Below, piece by piece: positions 9,076 through 50,812 of a stretch of DNA of 64,000 nucleotides. The translations under genes were made by a program, and so were the position numbers. The DNA is taken from contig CAVNZM010000007.1 of assembly GCA_963693365.1 (NCBI GenBank), positions 8,866,001 through 8,930,000 of the forward strand, given 5' to 3'. The notes beneath the pieces were generated by a model that saw only the letters and a list, made by a program, of their open reading frames with translations, did not search any database and was not told where the DNA came from. The DNA comes from Amoebidium appalachense. Taxonomy: Eukaryota; Ichthyosporea. Position 1 is the stretch's first letter. Each line of letters opens with the position of its first letter.

Positions 9076-10885
9076 ACTCTTGACGCATGCACTCAGTCGC
9101 ACGTGCCCTTTAGATCTAGACTTAGTGTGTGTATAGCCGCAGCAAAAATGTATATTTAAAATGGCATGTAATGTATATGATGGGCCACTATAGGGCGTCC
9201 CCTGCTGTGCAGTGTCCTATAGTGGAAATGGCTGATGGATTTTGGGACTTTGCCACAGCCACGCGCGACACTCCCCATCGGTGTCTCTTAGCAACCCGCT
9301 GGCCGGGCGATAGCTTTCTCACCTCTCTGCTTACCTTTTCTTTTCGTTGTCTCTAGCTAGCTCTGCCTACTGTTTTTGCTTTTGCTTACCCTTGTCTCTT
9401 CTGCATGAGCTCGGGGCGAGCTCACCGCCGCCCGGGGGATGTATGAGCGAGATATCCCTTGGATAGTCGGGCCTATAGACCCCCCTCTCTGATAGACCCC
9501 CCTGGCATGCCCCTAGCCTGCCGCACGCATCATGCCAGCTCAGTCTCTCGCTGGCGCTCTCTCGTTCAGGTCTGATCCTTTCTAGCTGCCACGTGTCGTA
9601 GCTCTCGCGCACGTCTGACAATACAGGCTCGCCCACGTTATCACGAGGTCAGTGTCCCTTTGCTTGTCTTGTCTCCTTTCCGTGCCTGGAGCACGTTGAC
9701 ACATTTGAATCGAGGCTCAAAAAACATCTACAATATGATTGGCTAAGAGCTTGCGTCATCAGTCTCCCAAAAACGGTTATATTTGCCTGCCCAGTGACCA
9801 GCCACTCGTGCTGCCGATGTGTATTAGAAATTTCTGAATTTCGAGATTAGGAAACTTTTGCCATTGAAAGTTCCGTTACAAATACATAACTCTACGTATA
9901 GTATTAACTGTTAGCTAGATAAAAATATATGTGGAAATAGGTATTTGGAATCGTTAGGGATTGAAATTCTAATGATAAATCGTGCAACTATTGTCCCGTT
10001 ACAAAAAATGTCCCGGACGGCTGGTTGTTACGATACGCCCCACAATCGAAACTCTGGGGGGAATCACATGTGGCTCATCACATGAAAAATTACAAGACAT
10101 GGATTTTTTCTGTATAGTATGTTCCCTCTTTTCAAATAATTCTTGAGTTTTTTTTTTCTTTTTCCTCTCAATATCCTCCCCAAAAATATAATAGCTGAGA
10201 AAGACTTTATTGGGGTTGGATACAAGATTCCCAACAGCGTCAGGAATGTCAAAATGTGGCTCACCTGACAACCTGACTCTCTGAGGCTCACTCACGCGCG
10301 CACGGGCCGCAGCCGTAGAGGAGGGCAAAAATGTAACACAAATGTTTTGTAGAACCCGCGCGTGACCTATAAGCGATAATATCAAAGACTACAAGGTAGC
10401 CTGATATTACGCTAGAGCATGTTTGAACATGGAATTGAGAATTATATGGTATGAACTTAAAAACTGCAGTACAGAATTTTTATAGCTCAATCGAGTAAAA
10501 AGTTTTTGTAATACGCAATCTCCACCATTAAATGTACTGTGTGAAAACGTACCGAATTTGGTGCAACCGTGCAGTTGGTTTTTGGGTCGCTGACGCCGAA
10601 CCAACTGAGTTATAATTTTTCCGTACTGATCGTTTCAAGAAAACACTATTTAGATAATTATAATCCGAGAATTATGTCTCTAGCGGATAATTGTTGCTAC
10701 CTTTGAAGGTTCGATGTAACCCTGTTTTTCTTTTTCTTTTTCTTTTTTTTTTTCTTCTGAGTTTGGCCCAGAGACCGATCGCCGCAATTCCATGATTCCA
10801 GCTACCTTAAAACCTTAAAAACATCTATATTATGATTAGTTACTGATCACGCTTTGTTCTCACCGCTTTCTGGTAGCTGCAGGCA
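9076..10885. other. Intergenic, no gene recognised
   Basis: No coding sequence with recognisable motifs. A pyrimidine-rich stretch around 9,330-9,400, a poly-T stretch around 10,147-10,170 and another at 10,727-10,756 are present. The segments near 9,717-9,745 and 10,800-10,845 share a diverged AAAACATCTA..ATATGATT sequence, possibly remnants of an old repeat. Confidence 0.4.
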
Positions 10886-11102
10886 ACTACAACATTCGGT
10901 ACCGACTGACATTCGCGAATGCCAGAATAATGTGGTACACACAGAAACTCTACCGAAACTGAAGTAACTGTATTTGGTGTGACCTCTGCTTATATACCCC
11001 GAGCCCCAGGCTCATACAACAACCAATCAACTACAGGCACGTATGATTACCATGCATTCCATGCATAGCTACATACCACAGTTTACCACCGATTGTATTT
11101 CT
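10886..11102 (-). repeat. 3' LTR (shared part) of the gag-only element
   Basis: Direct repeat of 12,513-12,729, near identical by eye except for a few bases at 10,895-10,911. The true LTR may extend right to about 11,300, where the minus strand has a purine-rich GCAAGGGAGAG followed by TGTG, a plausible polypurine tract and LTR start. Confidence 0.75.
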
Positions 11103-11490
11103 ACCAATCAGCTATGCCCACGTTCACTTGGCCTACATACCAATGAACATACTACAATAACACCACATGCCAATGCATCACGATCATACAACATACTAGC
11201 ACGTCCACATATACTAATATAACAAATATATTAGTATACAATACCTGATATGCCTACGAGCACATATAATATCCAGGATATTATTTTCACACTCTCCCTT
11301 GCTCTAGGCACTATCACCCATTCACAGCACATACTCGGCATACCCACAGCCATGGACACAACTCTCCGTGCGTACTGCACCCGTTTCTACTCTAAGAAAC
11401 TTCGTTTCACTCATACTCTCCCTGAACCTAACACGTGCTCACTGCACACAACAACTACGAGCAATGTACTACTCTAGGCCCACATGCCGC

Positions 11491-12386
11491 CTACAACGTG
11501 ATAGCAAAAGGATCCACTGGCAACTCGTTACCAGCAATAGCCCTAAATGCAGTAGCTTTGCGACCATCAGACAGAGGACAATTCTTAACCAAATGCTGGT
11601 CCGACTGGCAACGATGGCACACCTTCTTCTTGCCCGAGTCCTGCCCCTCATACGGCAGACCAGTAGCATCGGCATAGCCCATGAGCACCTGCTCCTCTCT
11701 CATCAACCGCTCGACCACCTTGTCGATACTGCGGTCCACCTCGCCTGCCGTCTCCAACGCTGTCACCGCCACACGGAAACGTTTGGGCAGACTATCACAG
11801 AACACTGCTATCAGCAGCTCGGGATCTATCTCCTTGCTCCCAGCGTCGTACAGCAATAACACGGCCGCGTTAAAACGCCCGTAATACTCGGCAATACTCT
11901 CGCCCTGCAACATTTGCATACGAAGAAGTTGGCGCCACAGCGTAGACTTACGCGAACCCGCACTCATCCGGTGAACTTGTCGGAGTTTCTTCCACATGTC
12001 GGCTGGATGGTCAAGCCCGTGAAGGTGTTGTAGTTGGTCGTCCGACACCGTCATGATGATCATAGCACGCGCAACATCACAACGATACTCATACCGCTCA
12101 GTTCGGCAGGATCCACGGTGTTAATCGTGGTAGTAGTCTCCGTCGCAGGCTGCCTTTGCTGACTACGAGTTTTCACACCTTCCTCTCCCTCGACGGTGGT
12201 TGGTGTCGACACCGCCCTGGCGCTCGGCGCCTTCTCAGTGCCATTCACAATCGACCACACCCCGTTCACGGTGAAGGCTGCTTTCATACGAAACTCGTAC
12301 GTCAAAAAACTGTCGGCCTTTTTCAGACGAACACCATCGATGCCAATGATCTTCGTACCCTTGGCACCCATGTCACTCGACGCCAT
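11491..12386 (-). pseudogene. Copia-type Gag with one frameshift
   Basis: Gag of the small copia derivative. The start at 12,386 gives an N-terminus typical of copia Gag (a short head, then a segment around a conserved Trp). The second part, from about 12,080, reads ARAMIIMTVSDDQ, the family's conserved segment, then a helical capsid-like region (MWKKLRQVHRM) and the knuckle CHRCQSDQHLVKNC (CX2CX4HX4C) near the C-terminus. The two halves are in different frames; one base must be gained or lost between about 12,070 and 12,115. The protein ends in TAG at 11,491. Confidence 0.75.
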
Positions 12387-12512
12387 TCTCGAAGCGATGA
12401 CACAACTCAGCACACACGGCCCACAAAACGGCAATTAAGCCCCGGCACACACGGCCCAGAAAACGGCAATCAAGCCCGACCACTCTCGTCGGCGAAATAA
12501 ACGGCGTACCCC

Positions 12513-12729
12513 ACTACAACATCCGGTACCGAATGCTATTCGCGAATGCCAGAATAATGTGGTACACACAGAAACTCTACCGAAACTGAAGTAACTGTAT
12601 TTGGTGTGACCTCTGCTTATATACCCCGAGCCCCAGGCTCATACAACAACCAATCAACTACAGGCACGTATGATTACCATGCATTCCATGCATAGCTACA
12701 TACCACAGTTTACCACCGATTGTATTTCT
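12513..12729 (-). repeat. 5' LTR (truncated) of the gag-only element
   Basis: Matches 10,886-11,102. It ends abruptly at 12,729, only about 120 bp before the SDR start codon. The 10-mer TGACATTCGC directly outside (12,731-12,740) also occurs inside the left copy at 10,908-10,917. Confidence 0.75.
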
Positions 12730-12740
12730 CTGACATTCGC

Positions 12741-12849
12741 TGATAAATACCGTGCACGTTTCCAGCCGAACAGTTTTCCTCGGGTTTGAATCCTAATGTA
12801 TTTTCGCATTCGGCGCTAACACGCACAAAAAACACCAAACAGAACAAAA
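12741..12849 (+). promoter_or_regulatory. Upstream region of the SDR gene
   Basis: The 109 bp between the truncated LTR and the start codon must include the 5' UTR and perhaps part of the promoter. No clear TATA box is visible on the plus strand. The ATG context (CAAAAATGG) is favourable. The insertion has brought a retrotransposon LTR within about 120 bp of the start codon. Confidence 0.3.
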
Positions 12850-43226
<30,377 letters not shown>

Positions 43227-43400
43227 GGGGCCGGTGTGTGATGGTTCAGGCATTGGTGTGGATACCATATATGGCATAAGCTCGAGCGTGGACAACTTTA
43301 AGGGAAGGCAGGGTGAGACAGAGAAGGTTCTTTACGGTGGATTCGTTAAATTTTAAGGGAGTTGGTGTTGGTGTGTGATTGGTTGAGGTATCAGTGTGGA
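43227..43400 (+). repeat. Diverged tandem copy of the SDR 3' coding end
   Basis: The segment from AGCTCGAGCATGGACGACTT (43,171) through GTGGATACCATA is repeated from AGCTCGAGCGTGGACAACTT (43,271). The second copy would encode SSSVDNFKGRQGETEKVL but lacks the TAA and runs on 8 codons to a later stop. It is probably 3' UTR of the SDR transcript. Confidence 0.7.
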
Positions 43401-43604
43401 TACCATAATATGTTTGGACTCGAACATTTGCATCGAACACTGCCCTTAAGAATTCCTCATGCTCACATGCACACCCAACGTACATGTAGTATCGATACCC
43501 AATTTAGGCAGTTGTTGTCGATAGACGATTTAAAACTTTTTGCACGAAACGAACCACTGCCTTACACCACCAACAGACACAGACATGTTTTGCACTTTGT
43601 CCCC

Positions 43605-43775
43605 AACTCAGGGATTGTCTTTTCCTTTCTTTTTTAACTTTTCCTTTCCTTTTTAACTTTAACCCATGATTTTCTATCCCCAACTCAGGGATTTTTTTTT
43701 AACTTTAATCCATACTTTTCTATCCCCAACTCAGGGATATTTTCTTCTTTCCTTGTTAACTTTAAAACATATTTT
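43605..43775. repeat. Tandem repeat with CCCCAACTCAGGGAT
   Basis: Three units of about 60-65 bp, each CCCCAACTCAGGGAT followed by T-rich sequence and TTAACTTTAA, located downstream of the SDR gene. The remainder of 43,776-44,200 shows nothing recognisable. Confidence 0.8.
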
Positions 43776-44256
43776 TCTTCACCACAATCATAAGGTTTCA
43801 TAGCGTCATGTAACTGTGAGCGTTAAGCTTTTAATTTAATCACGGTGACATGTGGACACAAATGCACATATTCTTATACCAGGTACAAGTTTCCTTTTTG
43901 GACATGCCATAATCATAATTTTTCCATAAATGCGCAATAAGAGGCACTGCGGGCAGTGGCTTTGGATAATAAAACTGGGCGAATTTTTCACTGGATTGTA
44001 TTTCAGATTTTATATTCACATGTGTAGACATCATGGTTGTGTACATTCACGTGCACACCGTGCTGTTCCCCCACAACCAGTCTACGTGCCTTTGTGTCTT
44101 CTCGCCAGAGGCTGGAATAGAGCCTCGGAAGCAGCTACCAATCGGCTGCATCACTTTTAGCTGTATTCCTTATTAGGGCAGTTGCTCTGCACTTTAAGTA
44201 TGCAGTTAGGAGCGATGCAAAGAACGTGAACACTTTGCCAGCATGTATCTTAGGTG

Positions 44257-44663
44257 TACGGCACACACTGTGTGCCGTAGACACTTTATTGGGCACTAGA
44301 CATACACATGTAGCACTGTAGTATAACTTGAAGCTAGATTATGATCACCCAGGAAGCTCATGTACTCATGTATATGTCATGTACTTTATTTTAAGTAGGG
44401 CCACATGCCTATTGGCTGTCGCCTTACAAAAGTATGCGAGCAGTGCTCTCCGGACCGGCGGAAACCAAGGGACTATAAAAGGCTGGCACATTCCAGACTT
44501 GGGTCACTTGGGCGGGGCTGTGTGTCCGAGTAAACGTTACACTAGTCGTGCGGTGTCAGACTAGCTGTAGCACCCGCTTTCTTGTCTCTATACTTACGTG
44601 CTTCTCCTAGCCTGCATATGTTAACTAGGGCATAGTATTAGTGTATACACACCCTGGTTTTCA
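44257..44663 (+). mobile_element. Putative 5' LTR of gypsy-2 with TATA box
   Basis: GGGACTATAAAAGGCTGG at about 44,469-44,486 is a strong TATA-type promoter. The region ends TTTTCA at 44,663 and is followed after one base by TGGCGACCGCAGGCAG, the same primer-binding core as beside the LTR at 1,105. The LTR start is uncertain; a perfect inverted pair TACGGCACACA/TGTGTGCCGTA lies at 44,257-44,279. No second copy is present downstream. Confidence 0.5.
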
Positions 44664-44664
44664 C

Positions 44665-44680
44665 TGGCGACCGCAGGCAG
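44665..44680 (+). promoter_or_regulatory. Putative primer-binding site of gypsy-2
   Basis: TGGCGACCGCAGGCAG directly after the inferred LTR end. Shares its first ten bases with the site at 1,090-1,104 (minus strand). Confidence 0.5.
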
Positions 44681-45107
44681 TCGAAGGTCTAGAGCGTTGG
44701 CATTAGCGTTTTTAGACTTTCGGGTGATCACAATCAAGCGATTTTGCACATTCTTTACGGTAAACAGTCCGGAAATTTCTCCTAGTTACAACTTTGTGAT
44801 TGGTTGGGATTCGCGCTGTGTTCCCGTGATTGGATACCTAAAATTTGTTGGCCACATTTGGGTGTTTGCGCCATCAACTTGGTATCCGGCGTGCTACTGC
44901 GAAGTTCCGACTTTCACCGTGAACGTGGGTGGCTGCCAGCGTAGCTGGAGCTGCTTGCACTGTGCTTTGCAAGTGCAACCGGTGGTACTGTGTGACAGTG
45001 ACCACTGGGAGGGTAGGCTGCTGTGTTGGGGCCGTGGGCACGACCAGTAGGGAACCCTTTTGACACGTTGGTGTGAGCCACTGTGGTGTCAAGAACGTGC
45101 AGCTGAG

Positions 45108-47559
45108 ATGGCTGGCACTGGGGCTGAGAGAGGCGGGCGCCGTTCCCGCAGTCGCAGCCGTGAGCCTGGCCGGCGTTCGGCCACGCCTGAGGGCGGTCGG
45201 GAGAGTTCCCCTTATGATTCTGGTGAGTGTGCTGATGATTCCCGTGTGTGTATGGCTCCCCCCATGTCGGGGCTGGGTGACGATACAGAGACACGTGGCA
45301 TACACACACCTGGCCGTCGTGTTATGCCTGCTACTCAGTTGCGTGGGCGCAGGACTCTTCGGGGCACTAGGCCTATTAATGTTGCTGCTTTCCATGTTGA
45401 GCCTGAGTCTGCTGATTCTGAATGGGAGCAGAATGGGTCTAGTGAGAGCTCGGGGTCTGAGAGTGACGAGGGTGGTGACTCAGATTACGAACCCCAGTCA
45501 CCTGTGCGCTCTCCTGGTGTGTGTGATCGTGTGGGGGATGGGGATGACGTTAGTGAGAGTGATGGTTCTGAGTCTGAGCCTGATCTGACTGTACCCCCAC
45601 CTGCACGTGACCCTAGCACACCGGAACGTTCTTTACTTGATCATGCCGCTGAGGTTATGGGGGTAGATGCTAGCAGCACGGAAGAAGTGTTGCGCCGGCA
45701 GACTGAAGCATTGCGTGCATTCGAAGCCCTGAGAGAAGCTGGGTGGGTTCCTGCTAAAAAGAGGGGTGCACGTGGTGTTGGCAGTCAGGCTGGTGGGAAT
45801 AAACAGGCAGTTGGCAGTCAGGGTGAGACCCAGGAGGGTGATGTTTACTTACGGAATAACTATTATGGGGTTTTGGCAGATGACCAGCGGGGATACAACT
45901 ACAACCCGCCCACCCCTGGCCGTGAGTACCGTTCACCATCACCTGACCGCGATGCCGACCGTTCCCGCTCCCCTCCCTCGCGGCACCGTTCTCCGTCTCA
46001 TCGTAGCCGGTCCCCTGATCGTGTGCGTGAGCGCGAGCGCGGTGGTGAGCGCAGCAAGGAGCGTGGGTGTGTGCACGAGCGCACTCGCTCGCGCAGCCGC
46101 TCTCCCCAGCGCAACCGCACTCCAGAACAGGAGTCTTCTCGCGCACGCACCCGCGACCATTCGCCACGGGGTCGGGACTGTACAACACCATCTAACTGTG
46201 GGTGTAACCACCGGGGTTGTGGGCCGGTGCAGCAGTGGCCTTTTGGTTTCCCGGCCATGCCTGCAGGGGGGCCCAACACTAACATGAGTGGGCCCATGAT
46301 GACCCCCTTCCCCATGTTAATGTTTGGTTATCCGCAGCCCAACGTTGGGGCAGCAGGTACCAACACTCAGCCCACAGATAACAAGGTGGAGAAGGAGAGA
46401 AAGACCCGTCCATCTAGCAAGCGTAAGTCTTCTGGCCGGCGTGCACGTACGCCTGTGTCTGAGGAGGACTGCAGCGAGGATGACGGGGCGAGCCAGAGCA
46501 GCTCGGAGAGTGAAGATGACAACCACCCGCCAAAGAAGGTGAAGTCTGCACGTGATTTGCTCCTTGCTTTGATGCCGGAGCATGATATGGCATGGCGTAA
46601 ACCGTTGGTTGTGCACCCCTCTCGCCACTATGCGCCTCTGATCACTGCAGATAAGGTGCTCCAGTTTAAGGGTGATATGAGTGATACGCGCACGGTGGTT
46701 GAGTGGCTCTCTGAGCTTGCAAGCTTGTTTTTCAGGGTGGCTGGTGTGCCTGTGCATGATGCTGTGCCTTTAGTTGTCTCGTGCTTTCCTCCTGCAAGCC
46801 CCGCACGCAATTGGTTTTCCAAATTTTTGCCGCACGCACCCTAATGCCACGTTCGAAGCTTTTGCGCAAGAAGTGGTTAAGGAGTTCCATGGTGAGCACG
46901 TTTTGGAAAAATGGCAGGGCAAGCTGGACAAGTTGAAGCAGGGAAACATGGAGGTTTCGGAATTCTATACACAGCACGCTAGCTTGTGGGCGCGAGTGTA
47001 TCCACATGGCACGGATGAAGCGCGTTTGATTGATTTTTCGCACAAGTTGAACGCTGCCGCATTTAGTGATTACCAAAAATGGGCGGTGAAGCAGAGGCGT
47101 GCGAAAAAGTGCCTAACCATCCAGGATGCACTCGTTCACTTATCGGAAAAAGAGCGCGACCGCAAAAGCACACAGAAACACACAAAGGGTACAGCCGGTG
47201 TGTTTAATGTGCAGCAGTCGGCTATGGTGGCTGTGCAGGAGCAGGCAGCAGCATTGGGCTTGGATGTGCCGTCGTTTCTTGCTCTGGTGGGGTCCGGTTT
47301 GACTAAAAATCCGTGGAAAACTCCCCCACAGAAGCCCAGATACGGTGCATCGGGCAGCAGTGTCGTTTGCTACGGCTGCGGGAAGCCGGGACATCGCAAA
47401 GGTGATGCGGAATGCCCGGCTGCTAATCGCCGCTGCAACGTTTGCAAGAAAGTAGGCCACTATTCCGATTCCCGGTTGTGCAAGGGAGAGCCCAAGGGTA
47501 ACGGCAAGCATCAGCAGGGCCGTGACCCAGACAAGAAGAAGCATTCACACCGCAAATAG
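45108..47559 (+). pseudogene. Gypsy-2 Gag, one frameshift
   Basis: Gag of the second gypsy-like element. The ATG at 45,108 opens a very Arg/Ser-rich, Asp/Glu-rich head (RRSRSRSREPGRRS and similar), then a charged linker and a capsid-like region (TRTVVEWLSELASLFFRVAG). The frame ends at 46,844, but the capsid continues in another frame from about 46,826 (HPNATFEAFAQEVVKEF, then KWQGKLDKLKQGNMEVSEFY, the conserved retrotransposon Gag segment). Two zinc knuckles follow, CYGCGKPGHRKGDAEC and CNVCKKVGHYSDSRLC, and a Lys-rich end stopping in TAG at 47,559. One indel near the T-run at 46,822 explains the break. Confidence 0.85.
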
Positions 47560-48621
47560 GAACTCGCGGGGGTAAAAGGCGCGGTGCCGGGGGTAGTTGG
47601 TGTGCGTAGCGCATTTTTGCACATCGGAGAGGATAGTGTACAAAGTAGTGAAGTGGTTAACGAGAATTTTGTGCACGACCCTTCTCCCCTGGCGGGAAAT
47701 TGCAAGGGAAATAAAGCAATCACTCGAAAAATTGTGTCTTTTGCCCCCACCCATATTGTGATCCCGTCCACCCTAGGTGCAACCACCCCCACAGGTCACG
47801 TTGGGGAGGGGCAGGGTGCACCCGGGAAGGAGGGTGTTATGTCGGTTCAGGATTTTGCGGATTTGAAGCAGGCACGGGCAGAGGGGTTGGCGGGGCTGGC
47901 GGGGCGCGTGCATCCCACCCCCAAAGAACCATCTGTGTGCAAAGTGTCTGCTAAGGGCTCTACCTCTTGTTTGCTTGCCACTGTGAGGTTGCATGGGCAC
48001 CTAGTTACGGTGGTTGTGGATACCGGTGCTAGCCATTCATGCTTGCAATATGATTTTGCGCTGAAATTACCATTTGCTACGCGGAAGCGCATTTCGCCGG
48101 TTCACAACTTTAGTGCTGTTGGTGCTAGCGGGGACACCTTGCCATGTGCAGGCCGTGTGGGTTTGCACCTGCAGGTGCCCAACACAGAATGGAGCCATGT
48201 GCAAACCTTTCATATTTTGCGTGGCCTCCCCTATGCAGCCTTGCTAGGCATGGATTTCTTGTTGGGTTTCGATGCACAGATTGACCTGTTGTATAAGCAC
48301 TTGTTGCTCAGGCCTGCCCACGGCCAGGCAGAGTGCTATATGCCTGTTTGGTGGCTTGGGGCGGGGGTGCGGGGTGGTGAGGTGGCAACACTTATCACCA
48401 CCACCGGCGTGCATCTCCCTCCTTTCAGGTCGAATGTGGCTTTGTGCTCGATGAAGGATGGGGGGGAAGGTTTGGAGGCTGGTGTGACGGGTGTTGTCGT
48501 ACCCAGACCCACCTCTAACACCGATATTCATCAGCAAACATCTCCCGGCATCTTTTTCCCGTCTCAAACCAGTCTGGGACATCCTAAACCCGTAACCCAT
48601 CCTGAACCATACCCTTTGTAA
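47560..48621 (+). CDS. Gypsy-2 aspartic protease
   Basis: After the Gag stop, an open region to TAA at 48,621 contains a retropepsin-like domain: a hydrophobic strand before VVVDTGASHSC (catalytic DTGA), a flap-like segment, and YAALLGMDFLLGFDAQID, the second conserved motif, at the expected distance. About 90 residues of variable tail follow. An RT should come next in a full Ty3/gypsy element, but the sequence beyond the stop is AT-rich and non-coding, so this copy is 3'-truncated or belongs to a gag-protease-only derivative. Confidence 0.85.
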   Translation, partial: ELAGVKGAVPGVVGVRSAFLHIGEDSVQSSEVVNENFVHDPSPLAGNCKGNKAITRKIVSFAPTHIVIPSTLGATTPTGHVGEGQGAPGKEGVMSVQDFADLKQARAEGLAGLAGRVHPTPKEPSVCKVSAKGSTSCLLATVRLHGHLVTVVVDTGASHSCLQYDFALKLPFATRKRISPVHNFSAVGASGDTLPCAGRVGLHLQVPNTEWSHVQTFHILRGLPYAALLGMDFLLGFDAQIDLLYKHLLLRPAHGQAECYMPVWWLGAGVRGGEVATLITTTGVHLPPFRSNVALCSMKDGGEGLEAGVTGVVVPRPTSNTDIHQQTSPGIFFPSQTSLGHPKPVTHPEPYPL

Positions 48622-49440
48622 CCGTTATTAGTTAGAGATGACTCCAAGCTATCCCTAACCCGTCCGGCTTTAGCAGGCGATATTAAAGACATCTCTGTAA
48701 GTACGTCCTTAGCATATCTGTAACCCGGCGAAACCCTATCCCGTGTTCCATCTGTTTCCTCCCCCAAGCATATCTTAGAGCCGTCTTTGTTATGTCTTAA
48801 ACGAATCTATAAAACGACAATATTTATGAACTTTTACTAAAAAGATATCCCCAGCATATCTGTAAGCTATCGATCAGCCGTCTACAAGAGCGCTTTGCGA
48901 TCACCAATATCCATCTTTAATACTACTTTATGTAGTTCAGACGAACATATATTGCATACTTAACACCTATTGAAGAATTTGCAGAGATATATTACAGATA
49001 TGTTGTGGTTAACCTAAATGTATCCTTACGATGTAGTTATGTAATATGTTATTTCAGTCTAACACGAGTTGTCGACTTTAGGACGTACTAAAAGCAACTC
49101 ACCGATAGGCTAGGGATATTTTTATTGGTACATAGTGACACAAACAAGATATGCGTGAGACGTATTTACGTCATAATATAGATTCATCATCAATTGAGGA
49201 AAAGACACAAAATATATACACTTTAGACGGCTTTAGGACGGCCTAACGTTATATATGGTCGCTCCCATAGATAGAATAATTATATATTCATAGTTCTGGT
49301 AAGAGCACCGGAAGATTTCTTGATGCAATTTTAAAGCCATCTTTCAGGATGTTCTAAAAGTCACACTAAAAAGACCGTCGTCATCCTTAAAGTCATCTGT
49401 TGGATGGCTGGAGGTTGTCGTGATGATATCTTAAACCCCC
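48622..49440. other. AT-rich intergenic, no gene
   Basis: No open frame of note and no recognisable motif. The composition is clearly more AT-rich than the adjoining gypsy-2 coding sequence. Confidence 0.5.
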
Positions 49441-49459
49441 CCTCCCTCCCCCCCCCCCA

Positions 49460-49995
49460 CCCCACATGAACCTTTGACGATCGATGACGACAATGAGGTG
49501 CCAGACCCACAGGGTCTTTTCCTGGGGACCACCACCCACCCCACATGAACCTTTGACGATCGATGACGACGACGAGGTGCCAGACCCACAGGGTCTTGCC
49601 TCCATACTTTATTTACCTTAACAGGACAAAGAGCCGGTACCCACCTATGGGTGCTAAACATGCACATGATCATTCATGTGCTATAAGAGCAACACAGAAA
49701 CGAAACACGGAAACAACAGCAGCCATAGGACAAAGAGCCCCAGACCCACAGGGTCTTGCCTCCATACTTTATTTACCTTAACAGGACAAAGAGCCGGTAC
49801 CTGTGCTATAAGAGCAACACAGAAACGAAACACGGAAACAACAGCAGCCATAGGACAAAGAGCCCCAGACCCACAGGGTCTTGCCTCCATACTTTATTTA
49901 CCTTAACAGGACAAAGAGCCGGTACCCACCTATGAAACGAAAAACGGAAACAACAGCAGCCATAGGACAAAGAGCCGGTACCCACCTCTAGATGA
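49460..49995. repeat. Tandem repeats, 124-bp type
   Basis: AACCTTTGACGATCGATGACGAC occurs twice (49,467 and 49,546). CAGACCCACAGGGTCTTGCC, an imperfect ACCC/GGGT hairpin, recurs at about 49,581, 49,740 and 49,866, each time followed by TCCATACTTTATTTACC and GACAAAGAGCCGGTACC. The last two full units are about 124 bp apart. Confidence 0.85.
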
Positions 49996-50204
49996 TAACG
50001 TAGCCTTATAGCTGCTGATGACTTCATGGGCCAACCTTGCCAAAACCTGTAAAGGAACTCGAGCTAAGAATTAGCTCATCCTACTTGCGAGAAGTGGGGG
50101 GAGGGGGGGGGGGGACTGAGGGGGCTGACTGAGAGTGGCAAAAAAAGAGTCGACAGAACCAACCTCAAAAATAGTAAGGACGGAAACCCGGACCAGAACT
50201 TATG

Positions 50205-50321
50205 AAGTCTAGAGAAGCAGAAAATAGCTTGAACGATCGGTGGAGGGGATGATAGCTATAGTGCTAACAGCAAAAGTAGTGCCCACAGTCGCTGGTTCAT
50301 GAACGTGAAAGGCAACGTGCA
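50205..50321 (-). repeat. Arm B of the inverted duplication, fragment 1
   Basis: Reverse complement of about 35,510-35,632 (landmark GTCTAGAGAAGCAGAAAATAGC). It is separated from the rest of arm B by the LTR insertion and ends with the target duplication GTGCA (50,317-50,321). Confidence 0.85.
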
Positions 50322-50812
50322 TGTTAAATTGTATAAGTATTTGGGATGTAAGCAGAGACACAGTGGTGCAGTGTGAAAACACCACAGACACACACAACAA
50401 CAAAACACGGAACGATCGGAGCAGTGTACACAACAGACATCAATGTTTAGACACGACTGAACTGAATTTATTCTGATCTTTGAATAAATACCTGAAATTC
50501 CTCTAAGTCCAATCCATACATGATTTCCGACCAGTCGGAAATCAGATCTATCTCTAATAGAAACCAATCACTAAGAACCAATTGCTTTCAGAGAGATCTG
50601 GTACGCGGAGACGTACACGATAGGACACAGACACTAGTTAAGATCAACTCGTGTCATCATCAAGGAAGTTCTAACCTATGACACACTGCAAAGACTCAGA
50701 CATATCACACTTAACCTTGATGATTGGTTAAAGCCCGGCAACACATGAAAACTAAAGTAAATTAATGAAGTCTAAACACACATGTTATTCTAAGTGTAGC
50801 CTAAGTGTGTTA

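Larger units (their letters stand above)
10886..12729 (-). mobile_element. Gag-only copia-type element
   Basis: Two direct copies of a 217-bp sequence (10,886-11,102 and 12,513-12,729) flank a region whose only protein is a copia-type Gag on the minus strand. No integrase or RT fits in the 1.4 kb between them. On the minus strand each repeat carries GTATATAAGCAGAG, a TATA-like promoter. The left copy continues past 11,102 for roughly 200 bp that the right copy lacks, so the right (5') LTR is probably truncated. The structure resembles the non-autonomous LTR elements that keep only gag and depend on a related element for polymerase. Confidence 0.7.

Noticed and set aside
8858-9660. 3' LTR of gypsy-1
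   Set aside because: No sequence here matches any upstream segment, and no TG...CA pair with flanking duplication was found.
10908-12740. TGACATTCGC at both ends of the gag-only element as a target duplication
   Set aside because: The left copy lies within the repeated LTR sequence rather than outside it, so it does not flank the element.
44914-45395. Minus-strand frames antisense to gypsy-2 gag
   Set aside because: Shadows of the Gag frame without domains; the promoter and primer-binding site indicate plus-strand coding.
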